This document shows positions 55,212 to 64,000 of a DNA stretch of 64,000 nt, piece after piece (within the stretch, counting starts at the first letter, position 1; the number at the start of each line of letters is the position of its first letter). This stretch comes from Paenibacillus sp. W2I17. GTDB lineage: Bacteria; Bacillota; Bacilli; Paenibacillales; Paenibacillaceae. Under the pieces are notes generated by a model. That model did not search any database. It saw only the letters and a program-made list of their open reading frames with translations, and was not told the DNA's origin. Location of the stretch: assembly GCF_030815985.1 (NCBI RefSeq), contig NZ_JAUSXM010000001.1, positions 496,001 through 560,000 of the forward strand, read 5' to 3'. The position numbers and the translations under genes are program-made.

Positions 55212-56979
55212 TCAGTAGTGTTGGATGGTTGTCGGATCAAGCTGTCTGTACAAAATGCGGTACCCATAGGGATCAAGCTTAATATTCATCATTCCATCGG
55301 TTGGCAACACAGGCTCTTCAGTTAATGCATCCTTCCAGTCTTTTGTTTCCATAGGATGAGAAAGCGTTCGATCTTGAGGTGTATTGTTCATCCATATGGT
55401 AAAGTGAAGGTTGTCATCCACACGCTCGTACACGATACAGGGATCATTGTGATCCGCCTTGAGGAATCGGAAGCGTCCTTTGCGCAGGGCTTCATTGGCT
55501 TTTGCGTAAATCGATCATCAGGCGATAGAAATCATACAATTCTCTGTCTTGCTTGGCCGGGTCCCATTCCATACATTTTCGACAATCCGGGTCAGCATCA
55601 CCACTAATTCCCACCTCATCGCCGTAGAAAATACAAGGTGTACCGATATAGGTGAAAAGAAATACAACCGACAATTTTAAACGGCGTTTGTCTTCTCCTA
55701 ATCGGGTGAGCAGTCGTGGGGTATCGTGGCTGCACAGCATATTAAAGATCACTTCGTTGGTTTGTTGCGGATAGCGCATAATCAGTGAACCCATCTCGTT
55801 GGCAAAGTTATACCCATCCATTGAACCGCAGAAGAACTGAAGTACTTTGTCGGCAAATGGATAATTCATGACGGAATCGAATTGATCCCCCATGAGCCAT
55901 GTCAGGGAGTCGCTCCATACTTCACCAACAATATAGGCTTCAGGATTAGCTGCCTTAACAACCTTGCGAAAATCACGCCAGAAATGGTTGTCCACCTCAT
56001 TTGCTACATCCAGACGCCACCCATCCAGCTTAATTTCCTTGATCCAGTACTCAGCGACATCGAGTAGATATGCCTTAACCTCAGGGTTGGCTGTATTGAA
56101 CTTGGGCATGTTGCCATAGAACCCAAATGTATCGTAGGTTGGTATACCATCCTTGATCTGAACTGGGTATTCATTGATGTGGAACCAGTCGGCATACTTA
56201 GAGTTTTTTCCATTCTGGAGAACGTCTTGAAAAGGAGGGAAGTCTTCGCTGCAATGGTTAAACACCGCGTCAAGCATGACACGTATACCCAGGCGATGAC
56301 ATTCTTCTGTCAATTGTTTAAGCAGGGCATTATCACCGAAATGGGGGTCGACTTTTTTATAATCAATCGTGTCGTATTTGTGGTAGGAATTGGCCTGGAA
56401 TAACGGGGTAAAGTAAATGGCGTTCACGCCAAGTTCAGTTAAGTCATACAGATGATCCAGCACACCTTGCAGATCTCCACCAAAATAATTGTTCAACTCA
56501 GGTTTGCCACCCCAGTCATGGGTTTCTTTTGGATTCAGCTTGGGATCTCCATTAGCAAACCGTTCCGTCATGATCTGATAAAAGACAGCTTCTTTGGCCC
56601 ACTCGGGCACCTTAAACACATCAATTTCATGTATATACGAGAACTCATAATATCCTCCGGTGGGATAGGGGGTCTCATAATGAATTCCATTATCCGCTAG
56701 AAACACATCTTCTGAACCGGCAGTTATCCGAAATATATAGGTGAGACGTTTGAATTGTGGCTTGACAGCAGCCTCCCAATAATCAAACATGTTATCTGAA
56801 GCAGCCTTCTCCAATTGAATTTCCTTGTACGTTCCATTCCAATCGTACTTATCTCCGGTCAGTGCGGTCACGTATTGCACATCATTACGTTTGGTACGTA
56901 CGCGCAGATGTATGGTAGACGAATTATAGGCATAAGCCCACTTGTCACGAGGAACATGATACATGGCTTCGAGCAGCAT
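55212..56979 (-). pseudogene. Neopullulanase/cyclomaltodextrinase-like glucanase, frameshifted
   Basis: The first 495 codons encode a GH13 glucanase with an N-terminal starch-binding-like domain, FYQIMTERFANGD, DAVFNHCS, the nucleophile in GWRLDVANEV, the glutamate in IVGEVWSD and LCSHDTPRLL. After RLMIDLRK the frame stops at once. The next frame continues the C-terminal beta domain (ANEALRKGRFRFLKAD and onward) to a stop at 55212. One extra A in the A4 run (T4 at 55500-55503 on the plus strand) explains the break. Joined, the protein is about 590 aa, the normal size. The start at 56979 has a GGAGGTG site. Its place beside the glg genes fits glycogen or maltodextrin use. Confidence 0.85.
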
Positions 56980-57141
56980 GACAGCACCTCCTGAATATAG
57001 GATAAGTTATAGTTATAATTAACCAAGTTAGCCAGCAAAGAATCACATTTACTGTAATAAAATGTATTATTTTCATCGTTTTCAAAGGTTTCTTTCACAG
57101 CATTTCCAGCTTTGTGCTGAATATACTTACAGCTAATTTAG

Positions 57142-57190
57142 AAAAAGGGTGCCCTGAACAGCTTGGAATTCAAGATTGTTCAGGGCACCC
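57142..57190 (-). terminator. Terminator of the M20 amidohydrolase gene
   Basis: GGGTGCCCTGAACA pairs perfectly over 14 bp with TGTTCAGGGCACCC. On the minus strand five T follow. Confidence 0.88.
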
Positions 57191-57215
57191 CTATATAACA
57201 TGTTGAAAGTAAATT

Positions 57216-58391
57216 TTAGCGAATAGCTTGCTCAAACTCCGTGCGGATGGTTTGAAGCAGCTCTGGCTGGCTCAGTACGTCATAGGCTGTTGTAGCAAGT
57301 GCCTTTGCTCCCAGAATCATGCCATCCAGCGCGCGCTCCTGAAGTGCAAGGTCACGGAAGGCTATGGAGTGCAGTGTATGCACCTCGTCTACAACACGAA
57401 TGTAGGGATGGATGGCAGGACATTTCAGGGAAACGTTACCGATGTCCATAGAGCCGTGATCATTACCACTCACAATCTCTTCTTGCGGAATACCAAGTTC
57501 CATCAGATTTTGACTAAACGCAGCTGAGAATGCTTCATTGGTAACCATCTCGTCATAGGACGTTTCATAGTTGGATGTCACCAGCTTGCAACCTGTCTGG
57601 AGAGCAGAACCTTCAGCGATCTGAATCACACGTTCTGTGAGAATATTCAGTTCTTTGCGAGTTGCTGCCCGTACATAAAATTGCGCAGAAGCATAGTCAG
57701 GAATGATATTTGCTGCCTGACCTCCGTTGTTGATCACACCATGAATGCGCACGGTGCTTTTCACTTGTTGCCGGAATGCATTGATTCCGTTGAACGTTTG
57801 AATGACGGCATCAAGAGCATTAATACCTTCGTGCGGACTTGCAGCAGCATGTGAAGATCGGCCATGGAATTCAAATTGCACAGCATCAATAGCCAGCGAG
57901 CTGCCTGACTTCTCGTAGGCATAATATGGATGCGCCATGAGAGCGACATCACAGTCATCGAACAAACCTGCTTCAGCCATCGGAACTTTGGCACCACGTG
58001 TCTCTTCAGCGGGGGTACCAAACACTTTAATGGTTCCACCTACTTCATCCAGAATAGATTTTAGCCCAACAGCGGCCCCAAGACTCATCATACAGATCAG
58101 ATGGTGACCACAAGCGTGACCGATCTCCGGCAAGGCGTCATATTCGCACAATAAAGCAATGGTAGGGCCTGGTTTGGCGGCTGAATAGGTTCCGATAAAG
58201 GCTGTCTCCAAACCGAGGATTGGAGCCTCTACAGTGAAACCGTGGAAGACCAGTTCTTCTTTCAAACGGGCAGAAGCGAGATACTCTTCATTTCCCAATT
58301 CGGGGTTGGCACCGATATATGATGAAATGGCTTTAAAACGGGAAGCATATTGATCAATAACCGTCAGAATTTGTGATTTGTTAGCTGTCAT
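57216..58391 (-). CDS. M20-family amidohydrolase (aminobenzoyl-glutamate hydrolase-like)
   Basis: This metal-dependent amidase acts on N-acylated amino acids or small peptides; the exact substrate is unknown. Metal ligands appear in EYDALPEIGHACGHH and PAEETRGAKV, with a dimerisation domain in the middle (EFHGRSSHAAASPHEG). The 391-aa length is typical. The ATG at 58391 has AAGGAG spaced by 8 nt. It is divergent from an amino-acid ABC transporter, which may import its substrate or take up a related compound. Confidence 0.87.
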   Translation of the reverse strand: MTANKSQILTVIDQYASRFKAISSYIGANPELGNEEYLASARLKEELVFHGFTVEAPILGLETAFIGTYSAAKPGPTIALLCEYDALPEIGHACGHHLICMMSLGAAVGLKSILDEVGGTIKVFGTPAEETRGAKVPMAEAGLFDDCDVALMAHPYYAYEKSGSSLAIDAVQFEFHGRSSHAAASPHEGINALDAVIQTFNGINAFRQQVKSTVRIHGVINNGGQAANIIPDYASAQFYVRAATRKELNILTERVIQIAEGSALQTGCKLVTSNYETSYDEMVTNEAFSAAFSQNLMELGIPQEEIVSGNDHGSMDIGNVSLKCPAIHPYIRVVDEVHTLHSIAFRDLALQERALDGMILGAKALATTAYDVLSQPELLQTIRTEFEQAIR

Positions 58392-58429
58392 TAGTAAACT
58401 CCTTATGCAAAAATGAAAATAATTCATTG

Positions 58430-58438
58430 ATTATATCA
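58430..58438 (-). promoter_or_regulatory. Extended -10 promoter of the M20 gene
   Basis: On the minus strand TGA is followed by a perfect TATAAT, about 39 nt before the start codon. No good -35 is visible. Confidence 0.5.
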
Positions 58439-58490
58439 TGTTTGCTTCATTTTTTCAGAAACAAGTCAAGATTTGTAATGTCAAAATGCA

Positions 58491-58530
58491 TTGCATAATC
58501 ATGCATTGTACTTTATAATGACTCAGTCAT
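58491..58530 (+). promoter_or_regulatory. Promoter and operator-like palindrome of the amino-acid transporter
   Basis: TTGCAT (58491-58496) and a perfect TATAAT (58514-58519) are separated by 17 nt. ATGACT-C-AGTCAT (58518-58530) is a perfect 6-1-6 palindrome across the start-point region, and ATGCATTG occurs twice (58487-58494 and 58502-58509, each within one base). These are candidate repressor sites. Confidence 0.6.
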
Positions 58531-58574
58531 CAACATGAGAAGCATACAAAGTATTGTAAGGGGAGAGAACAAGG

Positions 58575-60038
58575 TTGAAATTAATAAGTCGTTACACCAT
58601 GATGCTGTTGACCTTTGTTGTTCTACTGACAACTGCCGTTCCTGTGGCATTTGCAAGTGGGACTACAGACAATTCAAGCAGTAAAAAGCTGGTGCTCGGT
58701 ACAAGTGCTGATTTTGCACCATACGAATTCCATAAAGTGATTAATGGCAAAGATGAAATCGTCGGCTTCGATATTGAGATCGCCAAAGAGATTGCCAAAG
58801 ATCTTGGCGCTGAGCTTGTGATTGAGGATATGGGCTTCGACGGTCTTCTGCCTTCATTGCAGAGCGGGCGTGTTGATCTGGTGATTTCAGGTATGACGCC
58901 GACGGATGAGCGGAAGAAAAGTATCGATTTTTCCGACACCTATTATAAATCAAAACAAGTGATTATGGTTCGCAATGTGGATAAAGACAAATATCCAACC
59001 ATGGCAGAACTTGAAAATGCGAAGATTGGCGTTCAGAAAGGCTCCATTCAGGAAACGATCGGACAGAGTATTCCAGGAGCGAAGCTTACTGCGCTGGATA
59101 AAATCTCGGATATCGTGCTTCAACTGCAAACAAAACGCATTGACGCGGCAATCGTTGAAGATACCGTTGCTGCAGGTTATCTGGACGATATCATTGGACT
59201 TGCTGCTGCTGTTCCGGACGAAGAGCAAGCAGAAGCGGCAATCGGGATTCGTAAAGGTAATACCGAGCTGCTAGCTGCAGTAAATGGAACACTGGAGCGA
59301 CTGAAAAGCGAAGATAAAATCAATCAAATGGTGACGGATGCCAGCCTCTTGATGGCGGATAAAGCGAACAAATCACAAAATATTTTCCAAGTATTCTGGG
59401 AGTACAAAAGTTTCTATGCTACAGGTGTAGGATACACACTTCTGTTGTCTGCACTTGGGGTTATCTTCGGGGTAATTATAGGATTGATCATCTGTTTGTT
59501 CCGTTTGCATGACGCTGCAATCTTGCGCTGGATCGGTACTGCTTACGTTGAAGTGATCCGTGGCACACCGATGCTGGTACAATTGATGATTATTTACTAT
59601 GGTTTTTCCCTGAGCTTTGGCATTAACTTCACTGCACTTCAGGCAGGTATCATTACACTTTCAATCAATAGTGGTGCCTATCTGGCGGAGATTTTCCGTG
59701 CAGGTATTCAAGGGGTGGATCGTGGCCAGTTGGAAGCAGCTCGCTCCCTCGGAATGGGCAGAGGTGCAGCAATGCGTTACATCATATTGCCACAGGCTTT
59801 CAAGGCCGTATTGCCGGCAATTGGTAATGAATTCATAACGATCATCAAGGAATCCTCCATTATCTCTGTTATCGGTATGGTGGACATTATGTATCAGGCA
59901 AGTGTGGTCAAAAACATTACGTATCAAGGCTTGAGTCCATTTTTGATTGCAGCAGCCATCTACTTTGTATTAACGTTTATTTTGTCCAAGCTGCTTGGAC
60001 GACTGGAAAGGAAGTTGAGTGCAAGTGATAGACGTTAG
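58575..60038 (+). CDS. Amino-acid ABC transporter: substrate-binding protein fused to permease
   Basis: Residues 1-28 form a signal peptide. Residues 38-265 form a family 3 solute-binding domain ([40 protein letters not shown]). From about 275 a HisM/GlnP-type permease domain follows, with [17 protein letters not shown] and the EAA loop [28 protein letters not shown] region. Such fusions are known in Firmicutes glutamine-type importers. The start is TTG 58575 after a GGGGAGAG site. The ATPase gene begins 20 nt inside the 3' end. Confidence 0.9.
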   Translation: MKLISRYTMMLLTFVVLLTTAVPVAFASGTTDNSSSKKLVLGTSADFAPYEFHKVINGKDEIVGFDIEIAKEIAKDLGAELVIEDMGFDGLLPSLQSGRVDLVISGMTPTDERKKSIDFSDTYYKSKQVIMVRNVDKDKYPTMAELENAKIGVQKGSIQETIGQSIPGAKLTALDKISDIVLQLQTKRIDAAIVEDTVAAGYLDDIIGLAAAVPDEEQAEAAIGIRKGNTELLAAVNGTLERLKSEDKINQMVTDASLLMADKANKSQNIFQVFWEYKSFYATGVGYTLLLSALGVIFGVIIGLIICLFRLHDAAILRWIGTAYVEVIRGTPMLVQLMIIYYGFSLSFGINFTALQAGIITLSINSGAYLAEIFRAGIQGVDRGQLEAARSLGMGRGAAMRYIILPQAFKAVLPAIGNEFITIIKESSIISVIGMVDIMYQASVVKNITYQGLSPFLIAAAIYFVLTFILSKLLGRLERKLSASDRR

Positions 60039-60747
60039 ACAATTACACAAATCTTATGGTAATAACGATGTGCTTAAGGGCATTAACGTGACGATTGGCA
60101 AAGGTGAGGTTGTCGTAGTCATCGGCCCTTCCGGTTCAGGTAAAAGTACTTTCTTACGTTGTCTGAACCTGTTGGAACAGCCTACCTCGGGTGAGATTGA
60201 TTTTGAAGGTGTGTCAATCACCGATCCGAAGCACAACATTAATGCAACTCGGGAAAAAATGGGCATGGTGTTCCAGCATTTCAACCTGTTCCCACACAAA
60301 ACGGTACAGCAAAACATTACGATTGCTCCGATTAAAGTGAAAAAACAATCCACTCAGGAAGCGGAGAAAATTGCTGCTGATCTGCTTAACACCGTGGGCT
60401 TGTACGATAAAAAAGATACATTCCCGAATCAGCTGTCCGGTGGACAGAAGCAGCGGATCGCCATTGCAAGAGCATTGGCCATGCAGCCGCATGTCATGCT
60501 GTTTGACGAGCCTACTTCGGCACTGGACCCCGAGATGGTCGGTGAAGTGTTGGATGTCATGAAACGTCTTGCAGAAGGCGGGATGACTATGGTCATTGTA
60601 ACGCATGAAATGGGTTTTGCACGTGAAGTAGGAGACCGGATCCTGTTCATGGATGGCGGGGTTATTGTAGAAGAGGGAACACCTGATGAGGTGTTTGGAG
60701 CACCGAAAAATTCACGTACACGTGATTTTCTTGCCAAAGTACTCTAA
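60019..60747 (+). CDS. Amino-acid ABC transporter ATP-binding protein (GlnQ-like)
   Basis: The 242-aa subunit has Walker [11 protein letters not shown]-loop [11 protein letters not shown], signature LSGGQKQR, Walker [16 protein letters not shown] and the H-loop VTHEMGFA, all typical of polar amino-acid importers. The start is GTG 60019 with AAAGGAAG upstream; an in-frame GTG at 60025 is the alternative. It completes the transporter with the fused gene before it. Confidence 0.92.
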   Translation: MQVIDVRQLHKSYGNNDVLKGINVTIGKGEVVVVIGPSGSGKSTFLRCLNLLEQPTSGEIDFEGVSITDPKHNINATREKMGMVFQHFNLFPHKTVQQNITIAPIKVKKQSTQEAEKIAADLLNTVGLYDKKDTFPNQLSGGQKQRIAIARALAMQPHVMLFDEPTSALDPEMVGEVLDVMKRLAEGGMTMVIVTHEMGFAREVGDRILFMDGGVIVEEGTPDEVFGAPKNSRTRDFLAKVL

Positions 60748-60759
60748 ATGAAAGTGATC

Positions 60760-60799
60760 AATAGCGTTACTGACTTCGAGTCGGTGACGCTATTTTTTT
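60760..60799 (+). terminator. Terminator of the amino-acid transporter operon
   Basis: AATAGCG, AC and GACT pair with AGTC, GT and CGCTATT around a TCG loop, and seven T follow. Confidence 0.87.
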
Positions 60800-60969
60800 A
60801 TGGTTAATAATCACGTATGGATTCGGAAAAGTAACTATTCTGTTACCAAATGTAAAGGAATCGGGTCGTCCAATATTTCTAAAGTATCCAGTACTCTTAC
60901 ATATGCTTACATGCTAAAAAACCATTTGGTAAGAATTACTACAAGTTCAGGTTACAAAATTGTGATATA

Positions 60970-61160
60970 TTGAACTCTGCCGAAACTTCCGGACAGGGAG
61001 TGCGGGGGATGTAACGATGCAGATTGTGCAGGGGGAAGATCTACAGCACACTGCTTGGGGTGAATTAGGGGTACATAACGTTTCAAATGTAATGAAGAAC
61101 CTATAGGGTGGGCTCCTCATCCGAATCCGACAACTAACTTCGCAGGCACAATGAGGGAGG
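60970..61160 (+). promoter_or_regulatory. c-di-AMP riboswitch (ydaO/yuaA type)
   Basis: Conserved blocks of the ydaO aptamer are visible in order: a GAACTCTGCCGAAAC start, GTGCGGGGGA (61000s), TTGGGGTGAATTA, AGGGTGGGCTCCTCA and CCGAATCCGACAACTAAC with TCGCAGGC. CTCCTCAT (61113-61120) can pair with the ATGAGGGAG that contains the ribosome site (61151-61159). The start codon lies 7 nt further and there is no terminator between, so control of translation is likely. The 60800-60969 stretch shows no gene. Confidence 0.88.
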
Positions 61161-61166
61161 AAGACC

Positions 61167-61838
61167 ATGATTAACAAGAAACGTATAGCCAAAACAGCAG
61201 TAGCATTAATGACAACAGCAATGCTCATTCAAGCCGTTCCGGCTCACGCCGATTCAGTTCATGTGGCCAAAGAAGGGGATACCTTCTACACCTTATCAAA
61301 ACAATATGGAGTAGCAATGAACACGTTGGTTAAAGCAAACAACGACATTTCACCTTACAACATTTATGGTGGTTTGAAAATTACGATTCCCGGTAAGGCA
61401 AACAATGTTGCTGCCGCGGCGACGGAGAGCAAGACCCAAGCCAAAACGGTTACCACAGCAAGCTTGGACGTTAACGCAGATAACAAAGTGGTTCAGGCCT
61501 GGGGTAAAACATTCGATTACAGCAAAGCTGTGAACGTAAAAGCAACGGCATACTCTGCTGATCCGTCTGAAAATGGAGGCTGGGGTGCAGTCGATTATTT
61601 CGGAAATGACCTTGAACTGGGCACGATTGCAGTTGATCCAAGTGTGATTCCACTCGGAACCAAAGTACTGGTAACTGGTCACAGCCATCCAGGATTGCCA
61701 AAACAGGCTTTTGTAGCCACAGCGCGTGATGTGGGCGGTGCAATCAAGGGTCATCGGATTGATATCTTTATCCCGGGTAGCAAACAGTCCGTAAGCACAT
61801 TTGGTTTTCAGGATATCGAGCTGTACATTCTGAAATAG
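61167..61838 (+). CDS. Secreted LysM plus 3D-domain cell-wall protein
   Basis: Residues 1-28 form a signal peptide ending in PAHADS. A LysM domain (HVAKEGDTFYTLSKQYGV to LKITIPG) binds peptidoglycan. A linker leads to a C-terminal 3D domain (ATAYSADPSENGGWG, GTIAVDPSVIPLGTKV, ARDVGGAIKGHRIDIF) with the three conserved aspartates. It is similar in plan to YocH of Bacillus, a wall hydrolase. A c-di-AMP riboswitch in front is the known arrangement for such enzymes. Confidence 0.92.
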   Translation: MINKKRIAKTAVALMTTAMLIQAVPAHADSVHVAKEGDTFYTLSKQYGVAMNTLVKANNDISPYNIYGGLKITIPGKANNVAAAATESKTQAKTVTTASLDVNADNKVVQAWGKTFDYSKAVNVKATAYSADPSENGGWGAVDYFGNDLELGTIAVDPSVIPLGTKVLVTGHSHPGLPKQAFVATARDVGGAIKGHRIDIFIPGSKQSVSTFGFQDIELYILK

Positions 61839-61870
61839 AGAGTAAATTACATTTAAAATGAATTCAAACA

Positions 61871-61915
61871 GGGTGTCTGCCAGTCGCTAATTTGCGATTG
61901 AACAGCACCCTTTTA
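61871..61915 (+). terminator. Terminator after the LysM/3D gene
   Basis: AGGGTG and CTG pair with CAG and CACCCT, with an inner TCGC-GCGA stem, and TTTT follows. Confidence 0.7.
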
Positions 61916-61945
61916 TGTTCTCATTTATTTGCTATCACGGTCATC

Positions 61946-62740
61946 CTAATTTTTGGCCTTTGGCAATCCCAACATCTCGTCCAAGGTGACCAGTTCATAC
62001 CCTCGATTACGAAGTTCCTCAATGATTTCAGGCAAAGCCTCAATCGTGCCGTTCAGGTTTGATCCTACACCGCCTCCAGCATGTTGCAGAACGATGGATC
62101 CGGGTTTTACGGCAGACAGGATGTTATCTTTCACCTGTTCCTTTGAAAGGCCTTTCCAGTCCAGGGAGTCTACGTTCCAGTTCACAATGCTATAGTGTTG
62201 TTTGGCAGCCCATCTCAGCTGTTCTTCATTAATGTCTCCATAAGGCGGCCGAATCATCTTCGGCGTGTATCCCGCCAATCGTCGAATAATATCCCCGGTA
62301 TGTAAAATTTGTTTGCGAAAGGCATTCATCGACAGCTTACTGAATTCAGGATGATTGTAGCTGTGATTACCAACCATATGCCCTTCCTTAACGATGCGTT
62401 TCACCAGATCCGGATGTTTCTCAGCACGACTACCCACGATGAAGAATGTAGCTCTGACATTGTATTTCTTCAATACATCCAGCACTTGTGGAGTAAACCG
62501 TGGATCAGGTACATCATCAAAAGTCAGTGCAACCTTCTTTGTTGAAGGACCATTGGTTTTGAACGTATCGGCATATTTTTGACGTAACTGTCCCAATGTC
62601 AGTTGTTCTTCTTCTGCAGAATCCGAACCTGATACTGATTCACTTGACGGGCTTGAAACATCACGCGATGAAACTGGAGCATGATATCCCCCTAGAAAAA
62701 TAACGATAACCATCAGCATAATGAGGCGTACGCGCATCAT
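61946..62740 (-). CDS. Secreted polysaccharide deacetylase (NodB family)
   Basis: The enzyme probably deacetylates peptidoglycan or another wall glycan. A signal peptide or N-terminal anchor covers about residues 1-25 and a Ser-rich linker follows. The NodB domain has TFDDVPDPRF with the catalytic aspartates, HSYNHPE with the zinc histidines, RPPYGDINE, and VLQHAGGG near the C-terminus. The ATG at 62740 has AAGGAGG upstream; a second ATG at 62737 is equally possible. Confidence 0.9.
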   Translation of the reverse strand: MMRVRLIMLMVIVIFLGGYHAPVSSRDVSSPSSESVSGSDSAEEEQLTLGQLRQKYADTFKTNGPSTKKVALTFDDVPDPRFTPQVLDVLKKYNVRATFFIVGSRAEKHPDLVKRIVKEGHMVGNHSYNHPEFSKLSMNAFRKQILHTGDIIRRLAGYTPKMIRPPYGDINEEQLRWAAKQHYSIVNWNVDSLDWKGLSKEQVKDNILSAVKPGSIVLQHAGGGVGSNLNGTIEALPEIIEELRNRGYELVTLDEMLGLPKAKN

Positions 62741-62891
62741 AACGGCCTCCTTTTCCAAAATGACGTTCTCCTTGGTATGCCCGGGGGTTCCATAAAATAT
62801 GCGCAGTGTGAGAAGTTTCATTGCGGATTTAGCTCATGACAGCCATAATTCCTCCATATATAACATATAGAAAAGGGTAGGTGGATAGGAT

Positions 62892-63233
62892 ATGAGTACA
62901 TATGATTTGAAATCCATACGTTTACAGGTGATTGAAGCAGGAGAGGATAAGGTTTTTCTCGTTACCGGAGGAAAGGCGCATATTGGCGCTGTAGCTACGT
63001 TCTACGTGGATCATGAGCGCGTAAGCGGGACGACGGTACATATTCCCGGGCATAAAGAACAAGAGCTGTGTGAGCGGCTTGCCCGAAAGGCTGCCCTGCA
63101 GCTGAAAGTAACCGTTACGGTGATCATGGGTATTCATTTTGATTCCATCACACGGATGCAGATCGACGAAATCGTGCAGACTGCAGAGAGGTTGATGGAG
63201 GATCATCTGAACAAAGATAAACGATCTTCCTGA
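62892..63233 (+). CDS. LpdD-like small protein (possible prenylated-flavin chaperone family)
   Basis: The 113-aa product has GGKAHIGAVATFYVD near residue 27 and HIPGHKEQELCERLARKAA followed by VIMGIHFDSITRMQIDEI. This pattern resembles the small LpdD-like family linked to prenylated flavin enzymes in some bacteria. No UbiD or UbiX gene is nearby, so the function here is open. A GGTGGATAGGAT stretch precedes the ATG. Confidence 0.5.
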   Translation: MSTYDLKSIRLQVIEAGEDKVFLVTGGKAHIGAVATFYVDHERVSGTTVHIPGHKEQELCERLARKAALQLKVTVTVIMGIHFDSITRMQIDEIVQTAERLMEDHLNKDKRSS

Positions 63234-63273
63234 CATAAGAACCATCGAATGTTTTGATTTTATTTGCTAAAAT

Positions 63274-63299
63274 TGAAACGAGTTGTAGATTGTTACGTA
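63274..63299 (+). promoter_or_regulatory. Sigma-W-type ECF promoter of pspA
   Basis: TGAAAC (63274-63279) and CGTA (63296-63299) are separated by exactly 16 nt, matching the Bacillus sigma-W consensus TGAAAC-N16-CGTA. The start codon of pspA lies 46 nt further on. In Bacillus subtilis the pspA homologue is a sigma-W target. Confidence 0.75.
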
Positions 63300-63344
63300 T
63301 GTATGTTTATATACGATGTAATATCGACTAGGAGGAATAACATA

Positions 63345-64000
63345 ATGTCCATTTTCAAACGTTTGCGTGATCTAACCATGTCTAACATCAACGCCATTAT
63401 TGACAAGGCGGAAGATCCAATCAAGATGACGGACCAATATATCCGTGACATGCAAGAGGATCTGGAAGATGCGGAGAAAGCAGTAGCTCAACAGATCGCC
63501 CATTGAGAAGAAATTCAAGCAGTTATTCGAAGAGCAGGAAGCTCTTGTGAAGAAACGTGAAGAGCAGGCGCATACGGCGGCACGTGCTCAGAATCTGGAT
63601 TTGGCTCGACGTGCTCTGGAAGAGAAAAAGGCTGCTGAAGAGAAGATGGCTGAGTACAAAACCAGCTATGACCAAAACAAGGCTTCTGCAGATAACCTGC
63701 GTGGCAAGCTCGACGAGATGCGTAAGCAACTGACTCAAATGAAGAACAAACGCGAAACACTGGTAGCACGTTACAATGCAGCAAAAGCCCAAACGGAAAT
63801 CAACAAAGCGTTGAATGGGTTTGGCTCTGATACTGCAAGTGCTGGTATGAAGCGTATGGAAGAGAAAATGATGCAGATGGAAGCACAGGCAGAAGCAAGT
63901 AACGAAATGTCTTCCAAAGGCAAGTCTTTGGATGAAGAGTTCGAGAAGTTGGGTAAAGATCAGGCTGTTGAAGACGAACTCGCAGCTTTGATGAAACAAT
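63345..64000 (+). pseudogene. pspA: Phage-shock protein A (PspA/IM30) gene, frameshifted and cut by window edge
   Basis: PspA coats and protects stressed membranes. The frame from ATG 63345 (AGGAGG 9 nt upstream) reads a typical N-terminus, FKRLRDLTMSNINAIIDKAED and onward, to QQIAH and then stops. The next frame continues at once with EKKFKQLFEEQEALVKKREE and runs to the window end as an acidic and basic coiled coil. One extra C in GCCC (63498-63501) explains the break; without it the protein reads QQIAIEKKF, the family norm. This is probably a sequencing indel, because the downstream frame is well kept. The 3' end lies outside the window. Confidence 0.85.

Noticed and set aside
1..64000. 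CRISPR arrays, insertion sequences, prophage or integrative elements
   Set aside because: I looked for regularly spaced repeats, transposase-like or integrase-like products and flanking direct repeats and found none.

Overview
The window looks like chromosome from a Paenibacillus-type member of the Bacillales. The support is Gram-positive Shine-Dalgarno sites (AAGGAGG type), frequent TTG and GTG starts, sigma-A promoters, intrinsic terminators, Bacillus-like gene sets (tenI-thiO-thiS-thiG-thiF, pdhABCD, a PerR box in front of fur, a c-di-AMP riboswitch in front of a LysM/3D wall protein, a sigma-W-type promoter in front of pspA) and moderate GC. I assign the genus from overall resemblance only. 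I saw no rRNA, tRNA, insertion sequence, phage or CRISPR array.

Layout. 1-8.8 kb: the 3' part of metH, rnz, a HAD phosphatase, then a tightly packed row of an Fpg/Nei glycosylase, endonuclease IV, a cyclic-phosphate-type receiver protein, a thioredoxin-like protein, an orphan ABC ATPase and an FtsJ-like RNA methyltransferase. 8.9-19.5 kb: one ten-gene strand-uniform locus coding for a Tad/Flp-like type II secretion or pilus machine. It has a Ser/Thr kinase fused to a ParA-like domain, a SAF/CpaB-like protein, two more ParA/CpaE-like proteins, a CpaF/TadA-like ATPase, a fused TadB-TadC-like membrane platform and four small membrane-anchored surface proteins. All three ParA-like domains lack the Walker A lysine, and the locus has a strong promoter followed by a large terminator-like hairpin in its leader. 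This is the best candidate for an undescribed system. 19.7-21.2 kb: an ABC-F ATPase.

21.3-25.5 kb: a TPP riboswitch and the thiamine thiazole operon tenI-thiO-thiS-thiG-thiF, with thiN on the other strand at 27.3-27.9 kb. Between them lie a response regulator with a degenerate receiver and a secreted NlpC/P60 hydrolase. 28-30 kb: a TRIC-type channel, a low-molecular-weight phosphatase and an esterase. 30.3-35.6 kb: the pyruvate dehydrogenase operon pdhABCD. A 111-nt structured intergenic element precedes thyA-folA. Then come a lone gltD, fur with a perfect PerR box, topB, a HAD phosphatase with an ArsR-like regulator, and an MFS transporter.

45.8-50.1 kb: an orphan ABC ATPase, a lipoprotein with FG-GAP-like calcium loops and a two-component system. 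50.2-57 kb: glycogen metabolism, with glgC divergent from glgB-glgA and a neopullulanase-like gene broken by one extra base. 57.2-60.8 kb: an M20 amidohydrolase divergent from a solute-binding/permease fusion with its ATPase. 60.9-64 kb: a c-di-AMP riboswitch and LysM/3D wall protein, a polysaccharide deacetylase, an LpdD-like protein and pspA. pspA is broken by one extra C and runs off the window.

Three genes (the thiF start, the amylase and pspA) carry single-base frame problems. This suggests uncorrected sequencing indels, though real mutations cannot be excluded.
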